Program-made: the position numbers and the translations under genes
Notes under the pieces: model-generated
Database searches by the model: none
Seen by the model: only the letters and a program-made list of their open reading frames with translations
Told to the model about the DNA's origin: nothing
In this document: piece after piece, positions 8,380 to 16,372 of the stretch
Numbering within the stretch: the stretch's first letter is position 1
How the letters are laid out: each line of letters opens with the position of its first letter
Assembly (NCBI GenBank): GCA_964419335.1
Contig: CAYQOX010000012.1
Coordinates: forward strand, 31,002 to 95,001
Length of the DNA: 64,000 nucleotides
Origin: CAYQOX01 sp964419335
GTDB taxonomy: Bacteria > Hinthialibacterota > Hinthialibacteria > Hinthialibacterales > Hinthialibacteraceae
Direction of reading: 5' to 3'

Positions 8380-9876
8380 TTAGTCACCCATGCGTTCCCA
8401 TATGGGGGGATAATAATTGTCTTTCGATTTGCCAAGCAAGATGGGCTTAATCCCTGTAATTTCACACAAATAAATCAAGGACTGAACATGGTCGCCGGCA
8501 ACTCCTAATACGTGATTGCAGGGGAAGACGCTCGCAAATTCTTCAAAATCACATTCTAATTTTGCATGGACATGAGGCCATGTGGGATCTGTCATATCAT
8601 TGAGTTCTTTTCGTTTTTGCGCATCGAGTTCTACAGATTCACCGCGAACAATCACCATATAAGGTTTTTCATCCCACAGACCGAGACGGGCAAAGGTCAT
8701 AGGACCTGGGGCGGCATCGAATTCAACCGATGCCCCCCCGGCCTTAAAGTAGAGTTCTAATGCGGGATGGAAGGTGATTTTTTGGAAGTTTTCTTCGGGG
8801 TTCATACTTTGTTTTGCGAACCAACTGGCGTGATTCCCCGAGTTGCACCAATCCCAAAGATCAAGCGGAGGATGATAAAGTCGAACATCCATGAAGAGAG
8901 TGGGCATGCCCCCCGTGATGTATTTCATAAGTTGCATGGTGATGGCGGCATAGGCATCCGCTTCGGTGGCACAAACGGTGGGTTCTTTCGTTCCGTTCCA
9001 ATCGTAGGGATCATTCATTACCATTTCGGGAACATCACCCAAACAGTAGTGTTCGGTTAGTTCCCGCTGGCCTTTTAGTCCACAAAAATCAAATCCTTTC
9101 TCTTCATTGATTTGGCGCATGGCCACATAGAGGGAAATTTGCCGCTCGAGGGTCTCGGGAGTCAGCATGTTCCCGTCGTACTTAAGCCGCTCACCAAGCA
9201 GTGATTCAAACCACTTACGTCCTTTTTCCAGCTCACTTTTATCGACTTTTTCGGCGGTCTTGACCAACAACAGTTGATCAATTTGACGAACCGTACAACC
9301 CAAGGATTTTAGCGTTGGAGTTAGATGAGCGAATCCGGTTTCCATTCCCATGGAATGACCACCATAACATCCGAAAACCTCATTTTGTATAGTGGTGGCC
9401 GCTTGGCTGGCACGTATCCAATTCAACACGCGCTGTTGGGTTACGCGATCTTCTAATTCCCCTATGATCCGGTGGGTGGGTTTCCCCGTTTGGCGTAAAG
9501 CCCCATCGGTGGCAAGCAACCCCACATTTCCTGGAAAGGCGCCATTGTTATTGGAAAGACTTAGTATGGGAACATCGCCGATACTATTGATAAAGGGCCA
9601 GCATAAGAAGGGGAAGTTCCATACGTTATAGAGCATAATGACTTGCTTACAATTGGCGCGGGAGAGTTCTTCACCCACTTTTTGAGCGGAACGGGTGCTC
9701 ACGATAATCTCACTTCCTGTAACGATTTCGGGAGCAGATCCATCCTGATTTTTGAGATTTTCTCGTATAAACTTGGCCCAGGCGTTAACCACCGCCATGT
9801 TATCGTCATTGTTCTGAGTGTAGACATGTTCACGCTCATCATTGAGCATGGCTATTCCGATTGGGGTTGTACGCAT
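8380..9876 (-). CDS. L-fucose/L-arabinose isomerase family protein
   Basis: 498 residues. Sequence character and length match the L-fucose isomerase-like superfamily: an N-terminal Rossmann-type half (VIMLYNVWNFPFLCWPFINS, ILSLSNNNGAFPGNVGLLAT), a central segment with FGCYGGHSMGMETG, a conserved DFCGLKGQRELTEHY, and a C-terminal barrel with GNHASWF and HVLGVAGDHVQSL. The family converts aldoses to ketoses with a divalent metal; many members of this subgroup are uncharacterised, so the exact sugar is unknown. No signal peptide: cytosolic. GGAGGAA sits 7 nt upstream of the ATG. It fits a genome degrading fucose- or arabinose-containing polysaccharides. Confidence 0.8.
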   Translation of the reverse strand: MRTTPIGIAMLNDEREHVYTQNNDDNMAVVNAWAKFIRENLKNQDGSAPEIVTGSEIIVSTRSAQKVGEELSRANCKQVIMLYNVWNFPFLCWPFINSIGDVPILSLSNNNGAFPGNVGLLATDGALRQTGKPTHRIIGELEDRVTQQRVLNWIRASQAATTIQNEVFGCYGGHSMGMETGFAHLTPTLKSLGCTVRQIDQLLLVKTAEKVDKSELEKGRKWFESLLGERLKYDGNMLTPETLERQISLYVAMRQINEEKGFDFCGLKGQRELTEHYCLGDVPEMVMNDPYDWNGTKEPTVCATEADAYAAITMQLMKYITGGMPTLFMDVRLYHPPLDLWDWCNSGNHASWFAKQSMNPEENFQKITFHPALELYFKAGGASVEFDAAPGPMTFARLGLWDEKPYMVIVRGESVELDAQKRKELNDMTDPTWPHVHAKLECDFEEFASVFPCNHVLGVAGDHVQSLIYLCEITGIKPILLGKSKDNYYPPIWERMGD

Positions 9877-10023
9877 GACAGTTCCTCCAAATTATGAAAC
9901 TCAAACAAACGTTTGAAATAATGATCCAATTTATCATGCCTAATAATCAAGATTTTGTGAAGACCAGCAAAGAGAGTTTGCTGGGATTCGTATGAAGACT
10001 TAATGAAATGTAATATTTTCCTT

Positions 10024-10854
10024 TTAAAATTCAAAAGGTGTGAGCAAATTTCGGGTATCGACTACATGAAAATGTTCAGGATAGTCAACCTCAAATATTC
10101 CTTCGGGGAGAGTGGGATTCAGTTGAATTTGATCTACTTGGATTTCTAGAGAAATATAAAGTGACTTTTTACTGGTGTGCATTAACGAACGTTTTACATA
10201 GGGAAAACCGTTTTCGGTTTCATCCCAGGTGAAATAAAAATGGCGTTGCTGTTCGATCAATTCAACGACTTGATTGTTGGAATTCAAAATAATCTTAATG
10301 GGTTCTGGAAATTGAGGAGGAGTGAAGTGAGGGGGACCGATTGTGAGGGCATAGCGGTTTGGTTCGTCTGTGGATTGGATGGAATCACTTGTTTGGTGGA
10401 TAATATTTGCGAGCGATCGACCCGCATGGATTCGTCCTGCCCAAAGAATGTTTGTCCCGTTCCGAGACTCGGGACGGAAGGGGGAGATAATGACTTTTTG
10501 TTTAAGGTTATCGATGATTGTACTATTATTAAAATCGCAAAAATGAATTTCGGTGGGGAAGTCATCGTCTGTAAAATCTTTTCGATGTAGGTAAAGCTGA
10601 GTTAGCCATTTTTTCTCGGGAAAATCAGCGTAAATGATTTGTTTAGATTTTTGGATATCGGGAAGGGGTTCCTGGCTCATGGGGGAGAGAGGGATGGTCC
10701 TGGTTCCATTTGAGATAAGATTTCGGACTTTCGTTTCTATTTGAAGTGTTTCAATATTATCTTGCTCATATTCAAGGGTTTGTGCCTGGATACTTGAAAC
10801 AGATAATGAAATAAAAGCCATTATTATAAAGAAATGAATGAGTTTAGGAAACAT
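10024..10854 (-). CDS. Exported protein, possibly LolA-like fold
   Basis: 276 residues with a clear signal peptide (FPKLIHFFIIMAFISLSVSSIQAQ). The C-terminal half (IKIILNSNNQVVELIEQ, ENGFPYVKRSLM, LYISLEIQVDQIQLNP, LPEGIFEVDYPEHFHVVD) has the alternating-strand pattern and the closing 'P.G.F' style motif of periplasmic LolA/outer-membrane-lipoprotein-sorting-like proteins, but the match is weak. AAAGGAG lies 8 nt before the ATG. Function unknown. Confidence 0.6.
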   Translation of the reverse strand: MFPKLIHFFIIMAFISLSVSSIQAQTLEYEQDNIETLQIETKVRNLISNGTRTIPLSPMSQEPLPDIQKSKQIIYADFPEKKWLTQLYLHRKDFTDDDFPTEIHFCDFNNSTIIDNLKQKVIISPFRPESRNGTNILWAGRIHAGRSLANIIHQTSDSIQSTDEPNRYALTIGPPHFTPPQFPEPIKIILNSNNQVVELIEQQRHFYFTWDETENGFPYVKRSLMHTSKKSLYISLEIQVDQIQLNPTLPEGIFEVDYPEHFHVVDTRNLLTPFEF

Positions 10855-11368
10855 AAATAAATCTCCTTTAGCAATAAATTGAGTCGAGTTAGCAAATATT
10901 ACACTCTTTAAGCATGAAATTTTTTGAATTCTTGAAATAATCTGATTTGGTTGAAATTTGACATGAAGATTCGAGGTTCACTAAACAAATCGTCTTAGTA
11001 AGAAGTAACGTCATAAGGCAAAGATTACTTAAGAAATCCACGTTTCATTTCTCTCTAAAAAAATGGGAACTTAATTCAATAAAGATAGGGACTTAGAAAA
11101 AACGAATTTCCCCATTGAATAAGTAGAGCCAATTACGTACAATAAATATATCAAAAGGATGTTGAAATTGCTATCTCATGGACGCCGTTTGTTTCCCGCC
11201 ATTCATTTGTTGCGGCGTGTAGATCAACAGGGTTACGAGGCATTCTATCTTACCTCCTAAACATCAAATACGGTACGCGTGAGATGGGCAAAATTCACAA
11301 GGATTAATATTCTTCATTGAAGAGATTGAATGTTCTCTTTATTGTAACGAAAAAACGGAGCGCTGTGC
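10855..11368. other. Intergenic region before gyrA
   Basis: 514 bp between a minus-strand gene and gyrA. It is AT-rich with no convincing RNA fold. The only item is a 33-codon frame, ATG 11159 to TAA 11260, directly abutting AAAAGG and encoding LLSHGRRLFPAIHLLRRVD. It is too short to call and could be a gene remnant. Confidence 0.4.
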
Positions 11369-13819
11369 ATGTATACGCAAAATGAACGTATTAAACCAAT
11401 CAACATTGAAGATGAGATGAGGACATCGTATATCAGCTATGCGATGTCAGTGATTGTTCAGCGTGCTTTACCCGATGTACGCGATGGATTAAAGCCAGTC
11501 CAGCGTCGTATCATTTACTCGATGCGTGAGTTGGGATTGACCCATCGAGCGGGCTACAAAAAATCGGCGCGTATTGTGGGTGAAACCATGGGTAAATACC
11601 ACCCTCATGGTGATTCAGCCATTTATGACACCATGGTTCGGATGGCGCAAAGTTTCACCTACCGTTATCCCTTGGTTGATGGACAAGGGAACTTCGGTTC
11701 GATCGATGGTGATAACCCCGCAGCGATGCGATATACCGAAGCCCGGATGTCGCAAATCACTGAAACGCTGCTTACGGATATTGAGAAAGAAACCATCGAC
11801 TTCATGCCCAACTTTGATGGGCAATTGAATGAGCCGGTGGTACTCCCTGCCGAAATCCCAAATTTGCTGATTAATGGTTCCTCCGGTATTGCGGTTGGTA
11901 TGGCCACGAATATACCACCTCACAATCTCAAAGAGGTGATCGATGCGACCGTGGCCGTCATTGATGATCCCGAAATTGAGCCGCGAAAATTACTGAAATA
12001 TATTAAAGGTCCTGACTTTCCAACCGGTGGGTATATCTGTGGTAAAGGAGGAATTGCAGAAGCCTATGCGACCGGACGTGGGCGTGTGGTGATGCGTGCG
12101 ATGAGCCACAAGGAACAACTCAAGCAGGGGAAAGAAGCGATCGTTATTACCGAAATTCCCTTTTTGGTCAATAAAGCAAAATTGGTTGAAGAAATTGCAA
12201 AATTAGTGCGTGATAAGAAGATTGAAGGCATCGGTGATCTACGGGACGAATCCGATCGCGAAGGGATGCGGATTGTAATCGAATTAAAACGCGGGGAAAA
12301 CCACGAAGTGGTGATGAACCAATTATATAAACATACCCGCTTACAGCATACCTTCGGCATCATTCTTTTGGCTTTGGTCAATAACCGCCCACAATATCTT
12401 ACGCTGAAAGAGTTAATCACTTATTTCATCGATCATCGCCGAGAGGTTATTGTTCGTCGTACGCGCTACGACTTGGATAAAGCCGAAGCCCGCGCGCACA
12501 TATTGGAAGGATTGCGCATCGCGGTAGATAACATCGATGAAATCATTGCCTTAATTCGTGGTTCTCAAAGTCGTGAAGAGGCGATGAACGGGCTGATGGA
12601 AAACTTTGAATTAACCGAAGTTCAAGCCAAGGCGATTTTGGAAATGCAACTGCAACGACTCGTCGCCTTGGAACGTCAGAAACTAGAAGAAGAATACCAA
12701 CAACTATTAAAGGATATTGAATTTTACAAAAAAGTGTTGAGCACTCCCACATTAGTCATGGAAATCATGAAAGATGAGTTGCTCAAAATGAAAGATAAAT
12801 ACGGAGATCCCCGCCGCACTGAAATTGTGGAAGATGCCGCCGATCTCGAGATTGAAGATCTAATCGCCGAAGAAAATATGGTCGTGACCGTTTCTCACAC
12901 GGGCTACATTAAACGTATCGGCACCACCGCCTATCGTAAGCAGTTGCGCGGTGGTCGAGGCATCACGGCGATGGGAACCAAGGACGAGGACTTTGTCGAA
13001 CATCTCTTTATCGCATCCACCCATCATTACATCCTGTTTTTTACAGATAAAGGCCGCTTGTATTGGAAAAAGGTGTATGAGATTCCTCAGGGTGGACGAC
13101 AATCCAAGGGAAAAGCGATTGTCAACTTCTTGCAATTAGAGCGCGATGAATATGTAACCGCCATGGTGCCTGTGTATGATTTTGAAGAAGGCAAGTACCT
13201 AATGATGGCGACCCGGAAAGGAATTGTGAAGAAGACTGAGCTAACCGCTTTTTCCAATCCACGCCGCGCTGGTATTAATGCTATTACGCTGGATGACCAT
13301 GATCGCTTATTAAGCGTATGGATGACCTCGGGCAATGAGGATGTCATCCTTGCGACACGCAATGGCATGGCGATTCGTTTTAGTGAGGAAGATGTACGTC
13401 CCATGGGACGTACTGCCCGTGGAGTATTGGGAATCCGTTTGGTCGATGATGATCAATTGGTAGGAATGGTCGTCTGTTATGAAGGATCGCAATTGTTGAC
13501 GGTGACCGAAAAAGGATACGGCAAACGTACCGATGTCGATCAATACCGTAAGATCAAACGTGGCGGAAAAGGGGTGATAGATATCCAGACCAATGATCGT
13601 AATGGACGAATCGTTGGCATTCTAGCTACTTATGAAGACGATGAATTTATGATGATTACCAAAAAAGGTGTAGCCATCCGAACGAGTGTTAATGATATTC
13701 GCTCCATTTCGCGCAATACTCAAGGAGTTCGCCTCATTCGGCTTGAAGAAAGCGACTTAGTCGCCGCGATAGGAAAATTGCCTGAAGCGAAAGAAGTGAA
13801 AAAGGTGACTGCAGAATAA
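11369..13819 (+). CDS. gyrA: DNA gyrase subunit A
   Basis: 816 residues, full length. The breakage-reunion domain is intact: catalytic Tyr122 in RYTEARM, and the quinolone-target helix HPHGDSAIYDTMVRM with Ser83 and Asp87 at exactly the E. coli numbers, i.e. the sensitive-type residues. The C-terminal DNA-wrapping pinwheel has a GyrA-box variant IKRGGKG (E. coli has QRRGGKG), which favours gyrase over ParC. GyrA with GyrB introduces negative supercoils using ATP. gyrB is not adjacent here. GGAG lies 9 nt before the ATG. The short acidic C-terminal tail of some gyrases is replaced by KEVKKVTAE. Confidence 0.98.
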   Translation: MYTQNERIKPINIEDEMRTSYISYAMSVIVQRALPDVRDGLKPVQRRIIYSMRELGLTHRAGYKKSARIVGETMGKYHPHGDSAIYDTMVRMAQSFTYRYPLVDGQGNFGSIDGDNPAAMRYTEARMSQITETLLTDIEKETIDFMPNFDGQLNEPVVLPAEIPNLLINGSSGIAVGMATNIPPHNLKEVIDATVAVIDDPEIEPRKLLKYIKGPDFPTGGYICGKGGIAEAYATGRGRVVMRAMSHKEQLKQGKEAIVITEIPFLVNKAKLVEEIAKLVRDKKIEGIGDLRDESDREGMRIVIELKRGENHEVVMNQLYKHTRLQHTFGIILLALVNNRPQYLTLKELITYFIDHRREVIVRRTRYDLDKAEARAHILEGLRIAVDNIDEIIALIRGSQSREEAMNGLMENFELTEVQAKAILEMQLQRLVALERQKLEEEYQQLLKDIEFYKKVLSTPTLVMEIMKDELLKMKDKYGDPRRTEIVEDAADLEIEDLIAEENMVVTVSHTGYIKRIGTTAYRKQLRGGRGITAMGTKDEDFVEHLFIASTHHYILFFTDKGRLYWKKVYEIPQGGRQSKGKAIVNFLQLERDEYVTAMVPVYDFEEGKYLMMATRKGIVKKTELTAFSNPRRAGINAITLDDHDRLLSVWMTSGNEDVILATRNGMAIRFSEEDVRPMGRTARGVLGIRLVDDDQLVGMVVCYEGSQLLTVTEKGYGKRTDVDQYRKIKRGGKGVIDIQTNDRNGRIVGILATYEDDEFMMITKKGVAIRTSVNDIRSISRNTQGVRLIRLEESDLVAAIGKLPEAKEVKKVTAE

Positions 13820-14019
13820 AGAAATAGGTAAGATTTTCCTGTTAAAGAAGAAAAGGCAGGCACAATTTAACCGTAGTACCAATAAACTTTGGGAGGCATA
13901 AATAACATAAATTGAATAAAATAAAGAGGTTGAGATAAGGAAGATTATTTTGGCATCCACTTTGCTTTTAAGAAGAGATGTAACATCAACAACTTGAAGG
14001 AGAGAGGATGTGAGAGGGG

Positions 14020-14316
14020 ATGCAGATTTGGGAATGGATCGAATGGACCTTATCTCCCTCAACCAAGTTTTTTCTCTGCTCCCTAATTCTCTTAGCCATT
14101 TACGTTGTTTACATCTGGGAGCCAAAGAAGCAAAATCAGAAGAAGGAAGGACGGAATGAAGGGCTAATGAATTACGTAGAAGTGGATCCTCATGATTTAG
14201 CGGGACACGTTGATTTGCTCTACCCTTCTTTCCATGAAAATAAACAGAAGACGTACAACGAGACATTAGAACGTTTGGAGGAGTACGTCAAACTGGTTAA
14301 AGAGCAAACAAAATAA
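14020..14316 (+). CDS. Small single-span membrane protein
   Basis: 98 residues. One transmembrane segment (FFLCSLILLAIYVVYIW, residues 17-33) is followed by a basic stretch KKQNQKKEGR that should stay in the cytoplasm, and a mostly helical soluble tail. Family not recognised. A purine-rich GAGAGGGG directly precedes the ATG, so ribosome-site spacing is poor and the start is uncertain. An alternative in-frame ATG at 14167 would remove the membrane segment. It lies 200 bp after gyrA and directly before a structured RNA. Confidence 0.55.
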   Translation: MQIWEWIEWTLSPSTKFFLCSLILLAIYVVYIWEPKKQNQKKEGRNEGLMNYVEVDPHDLAGHVDLLYPSFHENKQKTYNETLERLEEYVKLVKEQTK

Positions 14317-14339
14317 GTCCTGAATGTCGTGAATAACGA

Positions 14340-14520
14340 ACGATGTTCGGGCGAGGTGAAAGTGAACAACTCACCTCCACAATTTGCGCCCACACGATGT
14401 GTGAGGAGCCTCGGAATAGATTCACGCAACGTGAATCGAAAACTCCTCCCTCATCGCCCTCAACCCTGGGGGCCTTGTGCCCCGTTGGCGCCAGATTATT
14501 ACATCTGGCGCATTTTTTTT
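14340..14520 (+). ncRNA. Orphan structured RNA candidate with terminator
   Basis: The stretch between two genes is packed with perfect stems. GAGGTGA/TCACCTC spans 14353-14377. CACAC/GTGTG spans 14391-14403. GAGGAG (14403-14408)/CTCCTC (14443-14448) encloses GATTCACG/CGTGAATC (14419-14437). GGGGC/GCCCC spans 14469-14483. An outer pair GGGCGA (14349-14354)/TCGCCC (14454-14459) could close the multibranch, competing with the first hairpin. A strong terminator ends it at 14520. No plus-strand gene follows, so it is not a leader. It does not show the hallmark motifs of tmRNA, RNase P or SRP RNA. The 5' end is unknown and no clear promoter was found. Confidence 0.55.
14488..14520 (+). terminator. 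Strong terminator of the orphan RNA
   Basis: Perfect 9-bp stem GCGCCAGAT (14488-14496) / ATCTGGCGC (14503-14511), 6-nt loop, then A and eight T. Confidence 0.93.
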
Positions 14521-14541
14521 GTCTACATTCGACTGCGTAAG

Positions 14542-14572
14542 AAAAAAAGGGGAGTTTATCTCCCCTTTTTTT
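14542..14572. terminator. Bidirectional terminator
   Basis: GGGGAG (14549-14554) / CTCCCC (14560-14565), flanked by A7 on the left and T7 on the right, so it can work on both strands. On the minus strand it follows the RraA-like gene by 30 bp. Confidence 0.85.
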
Positions 14573-14601
14573 CTACCTGGAGGTTCTATTAAAAACGATT
14601 T

Positions 14602-15447
14602 TTATTCTTTCACGGATGGATCCAAAGGTAATCCTAATCTTTCATAAAGGTTCCGGCGTCCCGCTTTATCCTTTTCTAAAACCTGTTGAGCATAATTGGC
14701 GACTTCTTTTGCATATTTTCGTGGGACAACAACCACTCCATCACCATCGCCAATAACCACGTCTCCAGGCATAACTAATACACCACCACAATTGACTGGA
14801 CGGTTTATGGACTCAATTTCGTTACGCCCAGGGCGAATACCACGACCTACTCCTTTATAGTAGAGCGGGATTCCTTGAGTAATGATTTCATCGGTATCAC
14901 GGGCTGAACCGCTGGTAACCACGCCCACCATACCTTGACTTTTCCAGTTCATGATGTTGTTGGAACCAATGGTACCTACATCGCGACTGGGTACATCATC
15001 AATGACCAGAACGGTTCCTTCTCGGATGAGTTGGGTGAACGGTTCTGGAGAATAGGTTTGATAGAAATGTCCTTCCCATGCATCGAATTCCTCGGGGGAA
15101 AGTTTGGGATAGGGTTTATTGGTAGGCACATAGCGGGCGGTAACTGCGATGCCGACAATTCGATGGGTAAACTCTTCAGTATCACGCCATAGAGGTTTGA
15201 TATCACGTTCCATCAATCCCACATCGCGCAGCCCTGCTTTGTCCATACCATCTAAAACATCGACAACCCGCAAGTCCTCATACATTTCCAGTAATGTTTG
15301 ATCTTCTTCCAGGGTATACGTTTTCGTCTCAATAAATGATTTCCCTGCGCGAAGATTTTCTGCTTCATCTTCTTCTGCAAATGCGCTCGTGAAAAGACCC
15401 ATAGTGAATAATACCATAATCATACTTCGTGACATAAAATATTTCAT
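14602..15447 (-). CDS. Exported RraA-like protein
   Basis: 281 residues. A signal peptide (MKYFMSRSMIMVLFTMGLFTSAFA) precedes an RraA/4-hydroxy-4-methyl-2-oxoglutarate aldolase-like domain. The core shows the family pattern: IGSNNIMNWKSQGMVGVVTS, a Gly/Arg-Asp segment GSARDTDEI, and VNCGGVLVMPGDVVIGDGDG followed by VVVVPRKYA. Soluble RraA-family members are pyruvate-class aldolases or decarboxylases needing Mg2+, or RNase E inhibitors; nearly all are cytosolic, so an exported copy is unusual. AGGAGG lies 8 nt before the ATG. The substrate is unknown. The minus-strand transcript ends at the terminator at 14542-14572. Confidence 0.85.
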   Translation of the reverse strand: MKYFMSRSMIMVLFTMGLFTSAFAEEDEAENLRAGKSFIETKTYTLEEDQTLLEMYEDLRVVDVLDGMDKAGLRDVGLMERDIKPLWRDTEEFTHRIVGIAVTARYVPTNKPYPKLSPEEFDAWEGHFYQTYSPEPFTQLIREGTVLVIDDVPSRDVGTIGSNNIMNWKSQGMVGVVTSGSARDTDEIITQGIPLYYKGVGRGIRPGRNEIESINRPVNCGGVLVMPGDVVIGDGDGVVVVPRKYAKEVANYAQQVLEKDKAGRRNLYERLGLPLDPSVKE

Positions 15448-15659
15448 ACTGAAAAACCTCCTATTATAAAAGAATCATTGGTACCGAAATAATTTGGCCA
15501 GACTGACCACCTTCGGGACATCGCCATCACCGATTAATGGCTCGAGAGAAGACAGAAACTACGATTGCTAGAGTAAAAGTAGAAAAATTATGGGTTCCTG
15601 TATATCTTATGACTAGGCGTAAATTTTGAGACAATATATCATACAAATCAATAAAAAAG

Positions 15660-15684
15660 AAAGTGGGAATCGAACCACTTTTTA
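15660..15684. terminator. Short hairpin, possible terminator
   Basis: AAAGTGG (15660-15666) / CCACTTT (15675-15681) with A- and T-rich flanks on both sides. The loop contains a T-arm-like GGTTCGATTCC on the minus strand, but the rest of a tRNA is absent. No transcript that it would end is obvious. Confidence 0.3.
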
Positions 15685-15721
15685 ATTTCATAACAATCAA
15701 GAATAGCGAGATTAGGTTACA

Positions 15722-16246
15722 ATGAGTGGTGTGGAAATTTTTATTATTCTTCTAATCGTCCTTTTGATTTCTACTTTTATTGGTTTTCTCTTTATCCTGG
15801 TAGGAATCGGATTATTTTTTTATGTTCGCAGCCGAAAAGAAAAACAAGTGCAACGCGTCGATCATATCGCATTTCAAGTATCGGATTTGGATGAGGCCAT
15901 TGATTTTTATACCCGGCAGCTAGGGTTTTCATTGAAATTCCGCAAGAATAATCTTAAGCATCATGAAGTATTCGCTTTTATCCAAATTCCTGGGTGTAAT
16001 TTGGAGCTCATCCAACTCTTGGATGAAGAAAACCAACCTGTGGTAATGGAAGATCGAAGAGTGGAGCCGCCATTTTGTCCACACATCGCGATAGAAACCG
16101 ACGATGTGGAAAAATTAATTCATGAATTTGACCAAAAACGTATTCCATTGGCGACCAAGGTATTGGAGATTCCAGGGAAAGTAAAATGGTTTTATATTCA
16201 CGATCTAGACAAAAACATCATTGAATATGTCCAATGGTTAACCTGA
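15722..16246 (+). CDS. Membrane-anchored VOC (glyoxalase-like) protein
   Basis: 174 residues. A hydrophobic N-terminal segment (residues 4-33, FIILLIVLLISTFIGFLFIL and on) precedes one vicinal-oxygen-chelate domain: VQRVDHIAFQVSDLDEAIDF, YTRQLGF, a metal-ligand-type Glu in CNLELIQLL, H in FCPHIAIETDD, and the closing IHDLDKNIIEYVQW. His (VDHI), Glu (LELI), His (CPHIAI) and Glu (IIEYV) stand where VOC metalloenzymes hold their metal. The family includes glyoxalase I, methylmalonyl-CoA epimerase and dioxygenases; the reaction here is undetermined. The membrane tether is unusual for the family. AGG lies near the start, a weak ribosome site. Confidence 0.75.
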   Translation: MSGVEIFIILLIVLLISTFIGFLFILVGIGLFFYVRSRKEKQVQRVDHIAFQVSDLDEAIDFYTRQLGFSLKFRKNNLKHHEVFAFIQIPGCNLELIQLLDEENQPVVMEDRRVEPPFCPHIAIETDDVEKLIHEFDQKRIPLATKVLEIPGKVKWFYIHDLDKNIIEYVQWLT

Positions 16247-16372
16247 ATTTCAGCGGGTTTCTTCTTTCACTCTTGATTGATTTGTGTTATATATGTATAG
16301 CTTTTTAAGCACTTCTGAGCAATGGGTTCGTGAGTGTTTTTTTTATTTTTGTACGAAAAAAGGGAGTTTGAT

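Noticed and set aside
11159..11260. 33-codon frame before gyrA
   Set aside because: The ribosome site abuts the ATG and the peptide is too short; could be a remnant, but not supportable as a gene.
13757..14266. 169-residue minus-strand frame opposite the gyrA end and the small membrane-protein gene
   Set aside because: Overlaps gyrA antisense and has a low-complexity Leu/Phe/Ser sequence without a ribosome site.
14329..14592. Plus-strand frames of 65-87 residues across the folded RNA
   Set aside because: Their sequences reflect the hairpins and terminator, with no family features.
15660..15684. tRNA fragment or attachment site (T-arm-like GGTTCGATTCC on the minus strand)
   Set aside because: The loop would need 8 nt for the stem to pair, and no acceptor, D-arm or anticodon arm is found beside it.
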